Origin: Zonotrichia leucophrys gambelii
Lineage: Eukaryota; Chordata; Aves; Passeriformes; Passerellidae
Direction of reading: 5' to 3'
DNA length: 64,000 nucleotides
Assembly: GCF_028769735.1 (NCBI RefSeq)
Contig: NC_088200.1
Location: 73,153,894 to 73,217,893, forward strand
The notes under the pieces: model-generated
What the model was told of the DNA's origin: nothing
The model's input: the letters and a program-made list of their open reading frames with translations, nothing else
The model's database searches: none
Program-made: the position numbers and the translations under genes
In this document: piece by piece, positions 12,153 through 26,500 of the stretch
How positions within the stretch are numbered: position 1 is the first letter of the stretch
How the letters are laid out: each line of letters starts with the position of its first letter

Positions 12153-13284
12153 TCAAATACATTTATAATAAGTAAACATTTCAAAATCAAAATTGGAGGG
12201 AGTGGACTGAAACACCCAGACATTCTTGCTTTACTCTCCACCCTCCTAGAGAAGGAATGGTTATTTCTCAGAGCAGTTTGATCAGTACAGAAGACTCCCA
12301 CAAACTAAAAGCTTTTGTCTTAGTTAGCTATCAGCTATGTAGTAAAAGTACATTCAAGAAGTCCTTGTATCAATTTGGTGTTTTTCAAGTACCTGGCAGC
12401 TGGTCCTTTTACAGATAACAAACAGCCCCTTTTGGCATGCAGTGTTAAACCAAAATCCATCTCTCTCAGTTCACAGACAAACTGAGAATCCTATTTAGAT
12501 GGTGTTTACTAGCTGACTCAGGTAATTAATGTTAACTTCTCTAAAATGAAAACATTATGAAAGACTTATTTTCTATTTAGCAGAATCACATCTCCTATTG
12601 ATAGATTTGGGTTGTGCTACTGATCACTTAGACGACATTCACCTAAGAAATTTTAAAAGAATAAAATCTGAATAATTAAAATACACACTATCTGGAAAAA
12701 TATCACAGATGTATAAGAATAGAAAAAAAAAGTAAAAGGCTTTAATACATTTCATTGTTTTGTGCAGATATTTTTACAGACTATGGCCAATCAATGAAGA
12801 AATGAAATACAAATGTTTCAGTCTTTTTAGCTCATTTTTCAAGACACTTGACTTGTACTTTGAGCTTAAGTAGTAGCTAAGTAGTTAATCCACTGATAAA
12901 CAAACTCAGCAGAAAATAATTTTTTAGTTGTACCACTAAATCATTAAAATCATTAATATCACTAGTAGTACAGGAATTCAGTGCTGTACCACTAATAATA
13001 TTTTTTCCTGGTTACTGTAGAGGTAAATTTGTAATCCAGGTAATTGGACTACAACAGTAGAAAAAAATCAAACTATCCCCATGTTGTGTTCAGGTAATGT
13101 TGCACAGAACAGCTTTAGATTAAATTTACATTTGTTTTTATTCATAGTATTGCAATGATGGGCAAAATTACCTCTAAAAGTAAACATGTATAAAAAAAAA
13201 AGATTGTGAACATTTTATGATGACTAAACAACATAAATGATAAGTAGGTACGAAGAAGTAAGATTCAAAACTCTGTAACCAGAG

Positions 13285-13290
13285 TTTATT
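13285..13290 (-). promoter_or_regulatory. candidate proximal poly(A) signal AATAAA
   Basis: Exact AATAAA on the minus strand about 1.1 kb after the stop codon. A second exact copy is at 13137-13142. Either could give a shorter RAD23B mRNA. Confidence 0.35.
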
Positions 13291-14433
13291 TTCAATATAA
13301 AGTTTCGAGTGTCAATTCTTTTTACATTGGAATAAATTCATAGTTTGCTTGATATCTCAAGTTTTGAACTTCTCATCCTTAAAAAGTGAATAAATCCCCA
13401 AAAGTCCTTACTTAACAGAAATAGCTTGAACACTACATCTAGTCAAGAGCAACAGAACACTTACAGCTGTACTATAAAAGCTGGTTCAACAAAGTTGGGA
13501 AGGTAAAATTTGATTTGATAAATTCTCATTGCAGCAGACAAAAATGAAGCTTGCATTTTGTTTGCTGGCAGAAAAAGAATATTCAACTCACTAGAGTGCA
13601 TATAACAAAACCAAACATGCAATCTATTGCTTTTAAAACTTTTACTGCAAGATAACATTAAAAGAACAGTAATTAGGTATCTATATTTTTTTTCCCAAAG
13701 ATAAAATATGTAAACAGGATAATAATTTTTTTCTGTATGTATATAGTTTCTCAGATCATTTCAGGGGGACAAAGGAGGGGGTGGTGTTTCTCAATAATCA
13801 GGACACTTTTAACTGTAATGGGTTTTCATTGCAAAAAAAAGTAAAAAGCCAACACTGCTCTAATTCAGCATTAGACAAAAATACTGTGTCTCTTGCACTA
13901 CTTTAACACAGCTGAAGAATAAAAACCCGAATACCTCTATTTTGGCATTCGGGATTACATTTGCTCAGATCTTTTAGATTTCACAAAGCTGCTATCCAGT
14001 GTTGCCATGAAATACAGACTGTAAAATCTACGTAGCACAGGCTACTTCCAAAGTCAATACTAAGTGGAAAGGAACATGAAGCAGTGCATTACACTACATT
14101 TCTGGAACTAGTACAGTAAGAGTGAAAACCTAGAAAAAGTTAACCTACAGTTTACAGAAGGAACTAATTATCTGCAGAAGCTGATTTTTTGGTTGAATAT
14201 ATATTTTTTGTTTTTTACACTGTGCGATTTTCTGCATCTGCTAATTTAAAACAGACATTGAAAACTTGTTGCTTTCTTTGCTTTGTTTGCTATGTTCTCC
14301 CTTCCACCCACCCCCTATATTCCATACATCAAGCATTATGAATGTAAGCCCGAATATCCTAGACAATCCAGTGAACAGAGTTAGTGTAATGCACTGGTGT
14401 GAGGTGTGAAATTAAAAAAAAAAAAGAATTCTC

Positions 14434-14547
14434 TCAGTCTTCATCGAAGTTCTGCTGTAGAAGAAAGTTGGCAGCCAGGTTTTCATTCTTCTCGCATGCG
14501 AAATACGCCTGTATCACAAGTCCTTCAGGAAATCCTAATGCCTTTAA
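14434..14547 (-). CDS. RAD23B: RAD23B coding exon 10 (UBA2 end and stop)
   Basis: This is 114 nt including the stop codon. [20 protein letters not shown] and [17 protein letters not shown] form the UBA2 domain that protects RAD23 from proteasomal degradation. It follows a pyrimidine-rich acceptor (TTTCTTTTCTTCAG). The residue sequence matches human. Confidence 0.98.
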   Translation of the reverse strand, partial: LKALGFPEGLVIQAYFACEKNENLAANFLLQQNFDED

Positions 14548-17500
14548 CTGAAGAAAAGAAACATATTTAGGAAGTGCATTTTGCATGTCAGGCTTCTTTG
14601 TATGTCTTTGTGTCTTGAGATGTCGCTTAAGCAATTACTGCCTTCTTGAAAATAACACTGCTGCCTAGCTCAATGCAGATTTTAGCGAGTGAAAAATAAG
14701 GTGCTGCTTCTGCCTTTAGTAAAGAGGATCCTCACTTGAAAAAGTGACTGGATTAAGTCTAATGAACCACCATAAAAACTTGTCACTTCTTTAGTGACAC
14801 AGTAAGCCTAAAACAGACCTGGATCACAGTATTGTCATGAAGTAATGGCACATTGCACTGCTGCAGAAAAAAAAACCAAACAACTTCAAACAATGCTCAT
14901 TTTAAGCAATTATACAAAGCTCCAAAGGACTTTTAACAAAAAATTGCCTGGAACAAAAGCTCCCAGTCTGTGATCTTTAGTAGGCTGTCCAGCACATCAC
15001 ATTCGGCCATATTTTCAATTGTTTATCTTAAAAAAAATTAACTACACACTGCAGCCAAGACAAGTAAGCTGAGAGCAATCTGGTTTTCAGAAGTCAAGGA
15101 ATTAATTAACGTCTGGAACACTGCAACAACAGGGCATGAGAACATCAGAGAAGAACTTATTACTGTGCCAAGGGTTTAGCCAGCACTTAGGGGCACTCAG
15201 CAAATGAATTCTTGTTTTAGCCGAAGGCAAGCACACTCCACTGTTTGGAGATTTTCTTAAAATCCTCACAGCACCTGCAAGGCATTTCATGTGTGGGGCA
15301 GATCAAATGACTATGAGAAAAGCTGTGTCCTATTATCCCTCACAAGCCATTCTTAGATTTTATTTCTAGCCCACAGACAGCATGAAGGCATCAGCTGCAA
15401 TACTAAGAAATTATATCTTGAGGTTTGTCTTTCATGGAAAGACAAAGAAGGATCTTTGCTGGGTTTCAAAACAGGCAGTAGAGGTAATAAAGTTCTGCTG
15501 CATAAAGTTACTTTAAAAGAAAATGCAACAGACTAAAGATGATCTGTGAATAAGTATGTGGACAAATAGTTTTATTAGACTAATTTTATAATTTGCCAAT
15601 TTCCTCAAGATCTAGAGAACTAACACCTAGATTCAAATAGGTATCTTCTAATGGTCCTTACTTAAACTTTGGTTTTGCCAGATGAAAAAACATTGTCTTT
15701 GGGGTACCAAACCACTACCACAGTATGACAAAACTCCTGTAATCTGTCCTGAGAAAAATCTCAGAGGCATTGCCATCTATGCAAAACCACATTTGGTCAG
15801 TAACACAGTATTTATGAATGCAATGTACCACCTCAGAGTATATTGTCATGCTTAGCCGTACTTTTAGAAAATGATAATTAACTAATTGTCATGGACAGAC
15901 AACTGGGCAAAGTTTTGACTTCAACTGATCTACTTAACTATGATTGTTCTTACTTTTCAAGTACTTTGCAAACAGTGCTCAAGCAGCCAGGCCTTTGTAC
16001 CTGGAGACCTGTCATGGCATGATCTCAAACAGCACTGGCTGAGGCTTTTGCAAGAGAGATTACTTCCTGAATAATTCCTGAATAAAATGGGAAACCCATT
16101 TCCATCATCAATTATCACAGGATGGTCTCTGATCACTTAAAATGCTCTGCTTCTTCTCAGTAAGACAAATTTAAGATATTTTAGACTTAACTGCTATAAA
16201 GCAAGAGAAGATATGATTTGAAACAAGTATGAAAATACCAAACAAGATGCAAGAACTACTGAGCCAAACAAAGTTTAAGTTAGGTAGGTCTTAAGCATGC
16301 ACTGGAGTCAATACCCAACAGCCACAAGAATTTCAAAGAAGAAAGGCTCACCCTTTCTATAGCTTCTTTTTCCTGAGGTGTTACTTGAATGTAGTTCATA
16401 TGAGCATTCCCAGCATCTCCTATTCCTCCAGTGCTGGCACCATCATCACTGCCACTTAAACCCTGGCGCGACTCTAGAACTGGCTCATTCAGCATGTGAA
16501 TAAAATGTTCCTGGTGCTGGCTTATTTGCTGTGATGCACAGAACAGTAAAAGAAATGTGTATATTTAAGTAATTGGAGTTTAAGTGTGCCAAGAGACAAG
16601 TAAAAATGTTTCTTTTCAGAGAATTAAGAAGTCAAAGGGATGTGCAAGAAGTGCACAGAAAAATATTGTTATATTGAACAATAAAAAATGCAATTTTAAT
16701 GTTTCAATTCAACTGCAGTGATCCCTCCCCCTTCCTCACCCCCCTCTGCACCTCTTATGAAGTCTCAAATTTGTATCCAATGTCACAGAAAATACATTCT
16801 GTACAGCAACAACTGCTGAAAAGCCAGCAATAGAATGTTGTAACTGCTAGTAACATATTGTCCCAGACAACATCAACATATGACACTCTTGCAAAAGCTA
16901 AATCAGAATTAGTAAGCATTATTTTCTAGTTTTAAGATCCACCTGCAGTAGCTGGGGGTTTTCCCTTCCAATTTGCTGTAGCAATGCTGGCAACAGAGAA
17001 GGATTTTGCTGGATAATTTGTCTCATCTGCTGGAACTGAGGCTGATTTCGTAAAAACTCAAGTGGATGTCCTGAAAAAAAGATCAGTGAAATAACATTTT
17101 TTTTTTAAAAAGCTATGAGAATCTTAATAAAATGCATACCTACACTGCAATTTTAGACAGAAACAGGACATGAAAGTGGACAACACACCACTCACTGAAG
17201 AATAAAAGAATTTGCTTCCTCACTTTAGCTTTAAGGAAAACATCTTTATTCTAAGATTAAACAATGCATTTCCTTTTCACCCAGTCTTCTCTTAAGATCC
17301 AACAGCATTGTTCTTATCTCCAACACTTTCCTCTGGATGTCTCAACTCTGGTTCATCTCAAAAAATCAGACACATCTACCCAATCCACTGTCTTGTCGCT
17401 TGTATCTTGAGCACCATTTCCAGACAGACCTTTCCTACCCCTTCATTAGCACCTTTCATGTATTTATCTACCTCCCTTTAAGAGGGAGATAAATTCTTGA

Positions 17501-20500
17501 TAAATACCCTTCTCTTCAGCAGGCACCAGCCACTGCCAAAGTGCCGCACTGCTGAGTGAGGAGTCCTCGGTAATTTATAGGTCTCTCCAGTGCTACACTT
17601 CATGGCTAAATTTCAGGTTTTTCTCTTGATATCCCAGCTTCTGTGTGGGAAATATATTATATAGTCACAGTGGACAGTCCCCAGCCAGTCACAGAGTAGA
17701 AAGTCAGAGTTTAAATGAGAGAAAACACAATCTGTGTTTTCTCATCTGTGGTCTTGCACTTCAGAATCCTCAACACTGAATTAAAGAAATTGTGCAAGTT
17801 CACTGCATTTTTTGAAAACTTTGCACACAACATACAACAAGCCACTTGTCTCAAGAAAATACCACACCTGGAATTACCACGTTAACAGCTCTTACCCAAT
17901 TCCCTCTGAAGAGCTCACAAGCACTTGGAACTTAAAATTGATTTAAAAACAGATTGGTTAAGAGCACATTGTTTATCACATCTTCTCCAATACAGCCTTT
18001 CTTACCTCCTAGTGAACTAGTAGTCGTGGGTATGGTTGCTACTGCTGCTGCCACTGCTGAAGACTGAGATGCACCAGTGCTTGGCGGTTGAGGGGGGTCA
18101 GCCACAGCCTGATTATCTCCAGGTATCCCCTAAAGCCACAGTTCACATCAGAATTACCCACAGAATGCTGACAGACATGTTTCAACTGCATGCAGTATTT
18201 GGGTTTCAGAATGAAGGGGGAAAAATAAAAACCTTAATGCTTTCACTGCAAATACAAGGTAAGATCCTGTGAGTTATGCATTTGTAACTGACAGAGAACA
18301 CTGTGAAAAGATTAATTTTATTTTTTGCCAGGAAAAATGTGTGGTTTGTATAGAAAGGCAGTAAAGCATGCCCTGCATCACTTTAAAACACACTTTGCCC
18401 AATGAAATATACTTGCTTTGAATCCTGTTTAAAGATATTTGAAGTCAATGAAGAAGTTAAACTAAATACACTGTTACATTATGTTATATTGTTGTACAAA
18501 AGTGACATTACAGCAACAAAATGCAGTACAAAAAGCTAAGATTAACAATTCCATACAACTGGCAAGGAACTGAGACGAGATACAAGAACACAGCTCTTGG
18601 GACCTCTTTCCTCAATGAAAAGGTGTCATTCACAATATCTTAAAGGTGAAAAGGTCACCCAGCTTTAGCAAGTTTTAAAAACATAGTTAACTTTTGCTTT
18701 TTGTTTATTTTTTATGTGCAGGCAACTTTATATAGGAACTGACTGCTCAGAGGGCTGAAACGGACAAAGCTAAACCACAATATTACAATAAACTAGAACT
18801 CCGGTTATACAACAATGATACCTCACTCTGCTACTTCTCTCCTGCATGGAATTCCTTCCTACCCTAACCCTGCCTTCCTCACTGGCACTGAACTCCTGCA
18901 CCAAGTCTGTCCTTTGAATCTCCCTTTCTGAAGCCTGGAAACTTACTTATGGGAGAGACACAAAGAATATTATAACAAACCCTGTTGGAACAGGCCAGAG
19001 AAGTTACCCAAACAAGGGCCACCCACTTGTGTTGGGGAATCACAAAATGTAAGGAACTGAGTGGGTGAAAATATTACAGAGCTACAGGGTAACCAGACAA
19101 TGAAGAGGTTTGTCAAGCCTACCATAAAAATCAGATTAAAAGTCCTGCTGTAACATGATCTTCACATGGTATGTTCATCATTACACCTGAACAAAAAGGA
19201 CAAATATGCAGCTAATATAGAGGGCACATCTAGAAAGGGAGAGTTGGACAGTGCTCTAAGCAATGCTCTTTGCCTTACCTGTTAATTAAGACACACATCA
19301 AGGTATAAATAACCTGATCATCAAGTGCACATTTAAGGCACTCAGGGGAATAAAGGCAAGATTTCCCTGTCACACACTTCATTACCTTCACATGGCTCAG
19401 TGAGCTCAGTACACATCCCTCCCTCTGCTGAGGGGGAGGAAGATTCCATTCATGGTATAATTCTGATGTAACTCTCCCTTATCAGTGGCTTACAGAGCAC
19501 TGATTAAATACCTTTCCCATCAAATCAGTCATTTCTGGCAATCCAAGTATAATGTAACAATTTGGGTTAATCTTATGAAATTACTAGTTGATTTCACCTA
19601 TTCACAGGAACACGTCATCACTGCAATCTGTGTCCAGATCAAACATGTGCTTGTTTAAACTCCTAAGTTTGCTCTTGAATGGAAGGACTGTGTAAACCAG
19701 TTCAAACAAATTTACTTAGAAATTATTTGTCATCTTGAACATCATCTTAACTCTTGAACACAAGCTTGAAGTAGCCCTCTCCAAATAACAGAGACTGTGT
19801 ACAGTTGCAATCAGACAATGCCAGTGAGGTGTATGGACCTTGCTCACACAGCCACACAACAGAATAAAGCATGGTATTAAACCACACACAAGCCACTCTG
19901 AATGCAAACACTGCTTGGACAGCAAAAAAAGGCCACTGTTGCCTTATGGAGGATGAAACAATTGTTTACTGTTTAACGGAGCAGTACAGTGGTTTTTAGC
20001 TGACATTGCTCTCTGCAGGGCAGTAATCACATCAGATCCAGCTTCTGCACAGAACAGAGAACAAAATAGTTCCAGCTGGGAGGTACTTAAAATGATCATC
20101 TAGTCCCACTGACTGACCAATGCGTGGCTGACCAAAAGTTAAAGCCTGTAAAGGGCATTGTCCAAGTGCCTCTGAAACACTGACAGGCACAGGATGCTGA
20201 CCACCTCTCCAGGAATTATGTTCAGTATTTTACAATACTCACACTAAAAAATGTTCCCTAAAAATATCCAGACAAAGAGGCTGGCTACAGCAGAGATGAC
20301 AAAACTCCTTCTTAACTAGAGGTTAGGAAATCCTTGGCTGAAAGAGAGATCTGAATGGAAATACCTCCAAAGATGAGTCAGGTGCATAGAAAAATAAAGA
20401 TCATATTTTGCAACTCCTTCCACAACCACAGGATTACATCTATAATCCTCAATGATCATGCCATGAAAACTGAAGGACTTGCCATCTGAACCATGGACAA

Positions 20501-23500
20501 CAAGTGGCCTCTTGAGGGCTCATTTGAGGAACAGCTGTGCTTTAATTAAGGTTTAAGTCCTTTCCAACACCTTACCCTCGCTGTACCCAGGTTCTTCAAA
20601 CCTGGACAGTGTTGTTACACTTAATAGATCTCTAATGTCTTGTCTTAATCTGCAGAGTATATAAAAGGTAGTGCTGATGATAGTTTGGACACAAGTATAT
20701 GTAGAGAGAGGGTCAAAGAACAGTGTCCTCAACAGATCAGATCAATAGTAACTAAAAAAAAACTTCTTCATATGCAGCAGGAAAGTAAGGGACACTTCAG
20801 AGCCCAGCAGATCCACAACAGTTATAAAGACCATTTACAGCAAAAGGATTCTTCTAGAAGGACAGCAAAAAGTCTGCCATCTAATATGGTCTCCAAGTGA
20901 AAGACCATCCCTCCCTACTCCCTTTTCCAGCGGGAGGAAGAAAAAAGAAAAGGTATTTTCCAGGGAAGGATAACACAACACATAAAGGGACATCTTACAT
21001 AACAGGACGACCCACTCTAGATACAGGACGTACTGAAGGACTAAAAATTAAGGATTTAATTTTAAGGATATTATAATAAGGATAAAAATGCAAGGACAGC
21101 TCATAGCAATCAATGCATTTGGCAGATGTGCCATGTAGCTCCATCATGGGGATACTCTATCTCTATCCTGGAGTTCCTGAACAGAAATAAACTAGAGGAG
21201 GGAATACCAGAAACTGAGTGCACAAGAGCTGCACACTGTGTGAGACTGCCACACACACAGCAGGCCAAACACTTAGGGGAGGCACTGAATTCATGGTGTA
21301 TTTACAGACCAGATGAACAGTAAACCCAACATTTCTACAACATGAAAAACAAATGTTTGAACTTGAGGACTTTTGACAGAGAGTTGAGAGCTATTGCATT
21401 CACCCTTGCTTGGCCTAATGCTAGTTGGGAATTAAACTTTTCATATCTTGAACTCAAACCACTTGTTGTCAATTTAAAATCCGAAGATTACAGTCTTGGG
21501 AACATTAGTGTAAGTAGGAAGCATGCCAGGGACTTGAAGTTGTAACTACTGAAGGAAAACTTCAATAACAAAATTGAAGTTCTGTAATTGGAGGGTAAAG
21601 ATGCCAGATTTCTTATCAATCAATCAGAAATTCAATCCACATGTATTTTGCAAGGATTAGGTCAAGATATCTGGTTGCCAGATTTTAATAAAGTTCAGAT
21701 CTGCTAAAAGGAAAAACCTCATCAGGGGAAAAATGGTGTGCCAGAGCAAAAATTAAATGTACCGGAAATACCGATTAATCAATAAAATTAGACAGATTCT
21801 ACGTTGTTACAATTCACCTGTCAAATTAAGGCATACAATAAGAAAAAAATCCAAAAAAGCCCAGGGTTTTCATTGAAGTGAAACTACATTTCTATTTCCT
21901 CTCATGCCAGTGAAGTTCATTTAACTCTTCAAGCTTTATTTTATCAAATGAAAATGGTTTCTTTTCTAAAACAGTGCTGAAATGAAAACACCAGTTAAAT
22001 AAAGCAGAGTTTAAAAAAAACCCTCTCAAACCTTTCTGTTTGTGAAGTATATTAAGAACACTGCATTGTTAGCAAAATCAGTGAATGGGAACCTAAGGAA
22101 TGGTGATGATATGGATACAAAAGTATGACTAATCAATTAATGGTGTCACTAAGAGGTGACACAAAACCATTGGCAGTTAAAGCTATCACTGTAACTGGAC
22201 ATACTTCACAGACATATCCATATCAATTAACAAAAAATGAAAGCAAAGTGGAAGAGGTGGTTAGGGATTACTTCAGTGTTTTCTATAACACACCATGTCT
22301 GTCAAAATTTCGATCTCAACTTTCCAGATGGCAAATGTCACCCTCAGCAACTGAGTAACGTTCAAAATAACACCAAAATCAAAGTGAGAGGTATTAAGTG
22401 GAAAACAAAGGTTCAGGCAAGGTAAGTGCTCACCATCAGAAGGTATTCCACTGCTCTGTCAGGGTTGTTGAAGCTGGCCCTCAGTGCTGCAATCACCTGC
22501 TCCCGCTCGTAGCCCATGGACATGATCTCAGTCACCATGTTCTCATAGGACTGACCGGTCACTACAAGTCACAGGACCATCATTTTAGGGGAATAAGATG
22601 AAAATAATCAAACACACACACACACAAAAAGTTTCAATGGGTAAGTGTAATTTCCACCTGAATTTCAGTCATTCATTGAAAAGAGTACTTCATATTAAAC
22701 ATGCTGTGGTTCTGTGGCTTTAATTCCAAATATCTTCAGTGGTTTCATTATGAATTTGATTGGAAATAGTGAAGGGTAATGAAGATAATGTAAACTTCTA
22801 CTGACAAAAGCAGTACTTGTGATACTTCTGTACTTGTAATTGAAATAATGTTCTCTCTTCAAGTTTTCATTTAAGGTCAAGGGCATCCTCACAGCTAATA
22901 TTCAACTCCTGATGTAATCAAGAGAAGTCTCCTGCAGCTTACATTTGGAAATGTATTAATTTGAAATCTGCCTGTCAAATTATTAGCCATTGAGGATTTT
23001 CCAAATAAAGACATTCTGCTATGCTGTTGTTAGATAGATGACAATTAGTGATTAGATATTGCTATATATTGCTACATGCTGGTGATGATGATCAAAGTAA
23101 TTTAATCAACTTAATATGGACAAACTCAAATCATGCAGAAGACTTAAAAGTTGTATCTAGGAAACTCACTCAGGACTTCAGTGGGGGTTCAGGAAACCAA
23201 ATCATCTCATTTAATTTTTAATTTTTATCCCACTCAATTTAACATTTGACTAGACATCCATCACATCAAATCCCCCACCCCTCACAGCAAAAATAGATGA
23301 AAACTATCCCACACCTGAAGCAATCAAGACAAAAGGCACACACACATATATGGAACTATTTAAGGGCAACTGTTCATTACATTAATGTCACTGTAAGGAC
23401 AATTATTATCTCTTTTCATAATCCATTTAATATTCCTACCTCAAATGCAGACAGCAAGTAGTACAATTACAAAACAAAAGTAGCTATTCTACCATACATT

Positions 23501-26500
23501 GTAATTGGGCAAATCTTCAAGGTTATCTTCCTGGCAGGAAAAAACACCACTAACAAACAAACCTAGGCATTAAAATACCATCTCCTTCCTTGGATAAAGG
23601 TATTCCTGATCTCAGTGAAATCCTACTACTGACTGACTGCAACTAGCAAGTTAGTGACAGGACAGCCAAACAATGAACAGCCATCATAAAAAACCAACTA
23701 ATTAATAATAATATTTTAAAAACCCAGAGGAAACAAATACAAGAGCTACTCTGTTAAGGCAAGTAAGTTGTAAATAAAAGAATCAAAGAAAACATGATGT
23801 TTTATTCCCTTAGGGAGAAGGTGTTTAACTCAAGCCAACATTAAAACAGCCCCACTGCCTCTTTCCTAACGTGGGCTTCTAAACAATCAGTGGGTGTATG
23901 TCTTAGGGCAGTATGCTCAAGAACAAATAATAAAACAGCCCTAGCCCAAGGGTACTTGTGCATTATCCATAAATAAAGGGTTTAAAAGCCTTGACTAATT
24001 CGAGTATTTAGTATTTGGGCTTCAAAGTAATAGTGCCAACCTGAGTTTAAGGATTGGTAAGTTCTTCATGTCTTCATACAGAACTACACGATCATTCATT
24101 TCACATCTACCTGCACTTTTTCAAACGTGAAATAAAAAAATCACCTAAGCTTTGCTCTGAAGATATATACTTCTACACTTCAGGGAAGCAAAAGAGCCAA
24201 GCCAATAACTGTCCCAACAGTTATGATTTTGCTACTTCTGCTCACATTCTTCCTTACACAGCACTAGTTTACCCCTACTACTCCTAAGAAACTAACCAAG
24301 CAGTCAGAACACCTGTTGATGTAATTACTTACTACTTGAACACTTCTGTATTGCTTTTTCAATTTAAGCAAGGTAGAGACTAGAAGATTTAATACAGGAA
24401 AAATATGCAAAAAGACTGGCTAACTTCTGCAGCACAGGCTGCTACATAAGGCATAATTAAACACCAAAGGAGGAAAACAGAATTACTGAAAACATAGGTG
24501 CATGTACTCCATACAATCTACTTCCTAAGTTGTGCAAAAGTGAGACCAAGAATAATAATTCAGAAGTTGCACACCAGCAATGTCATGATAGACAGCTGGG
24601 CCTTTCTGTCCCTAGTGTTAGTGGAAATGTTTGAGGTCAATGCTGAATTGATTCTGCTCTGTGCTTTTATCTTTCAAGCAACATTTTAAAGCTGGATTAG
24701 CACTGAAATCCAGTTCATCATACTCCCCACAATAATTCTTGTCCTATGCCCTAAAGAAATCTCAGGCTGCTCCTGTGAAAGATGTGGTTGTTCAAGGACT
24801 GCAAGACGTGCAGATTTTCACATAGCACAAAAAGCCACATCACTTTTCAGCAATTTAACTGAAACCAACAGCAAATCATAGAAAACAATCCCTGTTTTTA
24901 AAGCAAAGTCAATTCATTTCAGACAATGTAATTGAGAAGCCACAGTTAGAAAATGTGTCTGATCCAACTTAGGATGTGAAAACATACTCCATCAATTTGT
25001 GCAAGCAAATACCCTTCAGGACAGTTTTTAAAGAAAAAGAACCACGGAGTTCATGCCTATTGCCCTTGAATATTTATTGGCTGACAACACTTAGAGTATG
25101 CTTACCCAGAAAATAATACTCAATACCTCTTATTTCCAAACATGTTAGGGACACAGGGGTTTACCCCATCAGACACCAACCAAAGAACTCCCATACAACA
25201 TGGATCATGAGGTAATTCTCTCAAAATATTTTGGGTTTTTTTCCCCAATTTTGAAGAGATTTTAATCAAGACCACCAGCTTCATTTAACTTGCTGATCAA
25301 CACTGTTAACATGAGTGTTGGTGATGACATCATCTTGACCACTAAGATAATATGAATGGTTAAAGAACCACCTTTGGTAACAGCAATCACTTCAGCCAGT
25401 TTAGTTTTAATGTTACATTTTTGTCTCCTGCTATCAGTCTCTATCAGCTATTTTGGATTATACAATTTAAAACAGTTTGTCACATTAAGCTGCTGGACAG
25501 ACTCAACCTATTAGCTACCACAAAGTCATGTAAAATATTACTGCTGCATCTAAATCACTCTGAGCTGCTTAATTACAGCACCTGCCTCCAATATATCCAC
25601 ATGAAAATGTAAGTGAAACTATTTACTTGGTTTCACTCTTTGTACCAAATTGGAGCTTCATATTTAAAGACAAAAGACAGAATAAAAACCCCACCTCCTC
25701 CTTATTTCTATACCTGAATTTGTTACACACTCCAAAACAACCCAAAAATTTCAGTAGGAGTAAGGAGTTGTGGGTTTGCCTAATAATTTCCTTGCTACCC
25801 AAATCAGCATAAATGACGGGCAGAGCTTCCTGTTGTCTTTATTCTGTCTATTTCACTGAGAAACAAAGATTATTTAAACTGTCAAAATAAGAGTAAGTTG
25901 ACTGTAAATACATGGAGGCATTCATTTCTCAGCAGCAGATCTGGTGAATTTATGTAATCTTAATGTGTCAAAAAGCAAAGTACTTTCAAAGCTGGAACAA
26001 GTGAATAATAAAGGCAGCCATTTTCACCAGCCCTGCACTCTGGGGTGCAAAAGTGAAAAGCACACACATATTTACATCTAGTCTTCTATTCAAGCTACTT
26101 CAAAGTGAATAGCTAGAAGAGAAATTAAAGCAAATGGGGAAAAAAGGCAGGAGTGCAAGGATCTTCCTTTCACACAATAAAAATATATAAAGGGAAATAT
26201 TCTTCAGTAAGGAAGAATACTGAAGCTGGTTGCAAGATATCAACTTCAGGTCTTAGAGAAGAGCACTTTAATTATAACTTTAACAATGACAGATACAGAA
26301 GAAATGTCAACATCTGCTAATCCGTCATGTTTCTGCTGCACCAAAATAATGTCTACATTAAAAAAAAAACTCTCCACTTACCAAGTGCACTTATAGCATC
26401 CTCAAAAAGATTTGATCGAGATGTATCACCTGTTGTACTGTAAGATGAAGACAAGTGCAATGGTAATTACAAAACTTTGGAAAACTTCCTGTTTTTCAAA

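Larger units (their letters stand above)
12130..14433 (-). other. RAD23B: probable RAD23B 3' UTR
   Basis: AT-rich sequence following the stop codon, without CR1 or LTR sequence, which fits a long 3' UTR as in mammals (about 2.5 kb in human, from memory). Possible poly(A) signals on the minus strand are AATAAA at 13285-13290 and 13137-13142, and ATTAAA at 12147-12152. The last is followed by a GT-rich stretch and then A-tracts near 12090-12120. The true end is inferred, not shown. Confidence 0.55.
14548..18005 (-). other. RAD23B: RAD23B introns 7, 8 and 9
   Basis: Intron 7 is 17071-18005, intron 8 is 16529-16942 (the shortest, 414 nt) and intron 9 is 14548-16351. Coding exons 9 and 8 interrupt this span. 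All junctions are GT-AG. No repeat or gene is recognised in them. Confidence 0.9.
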
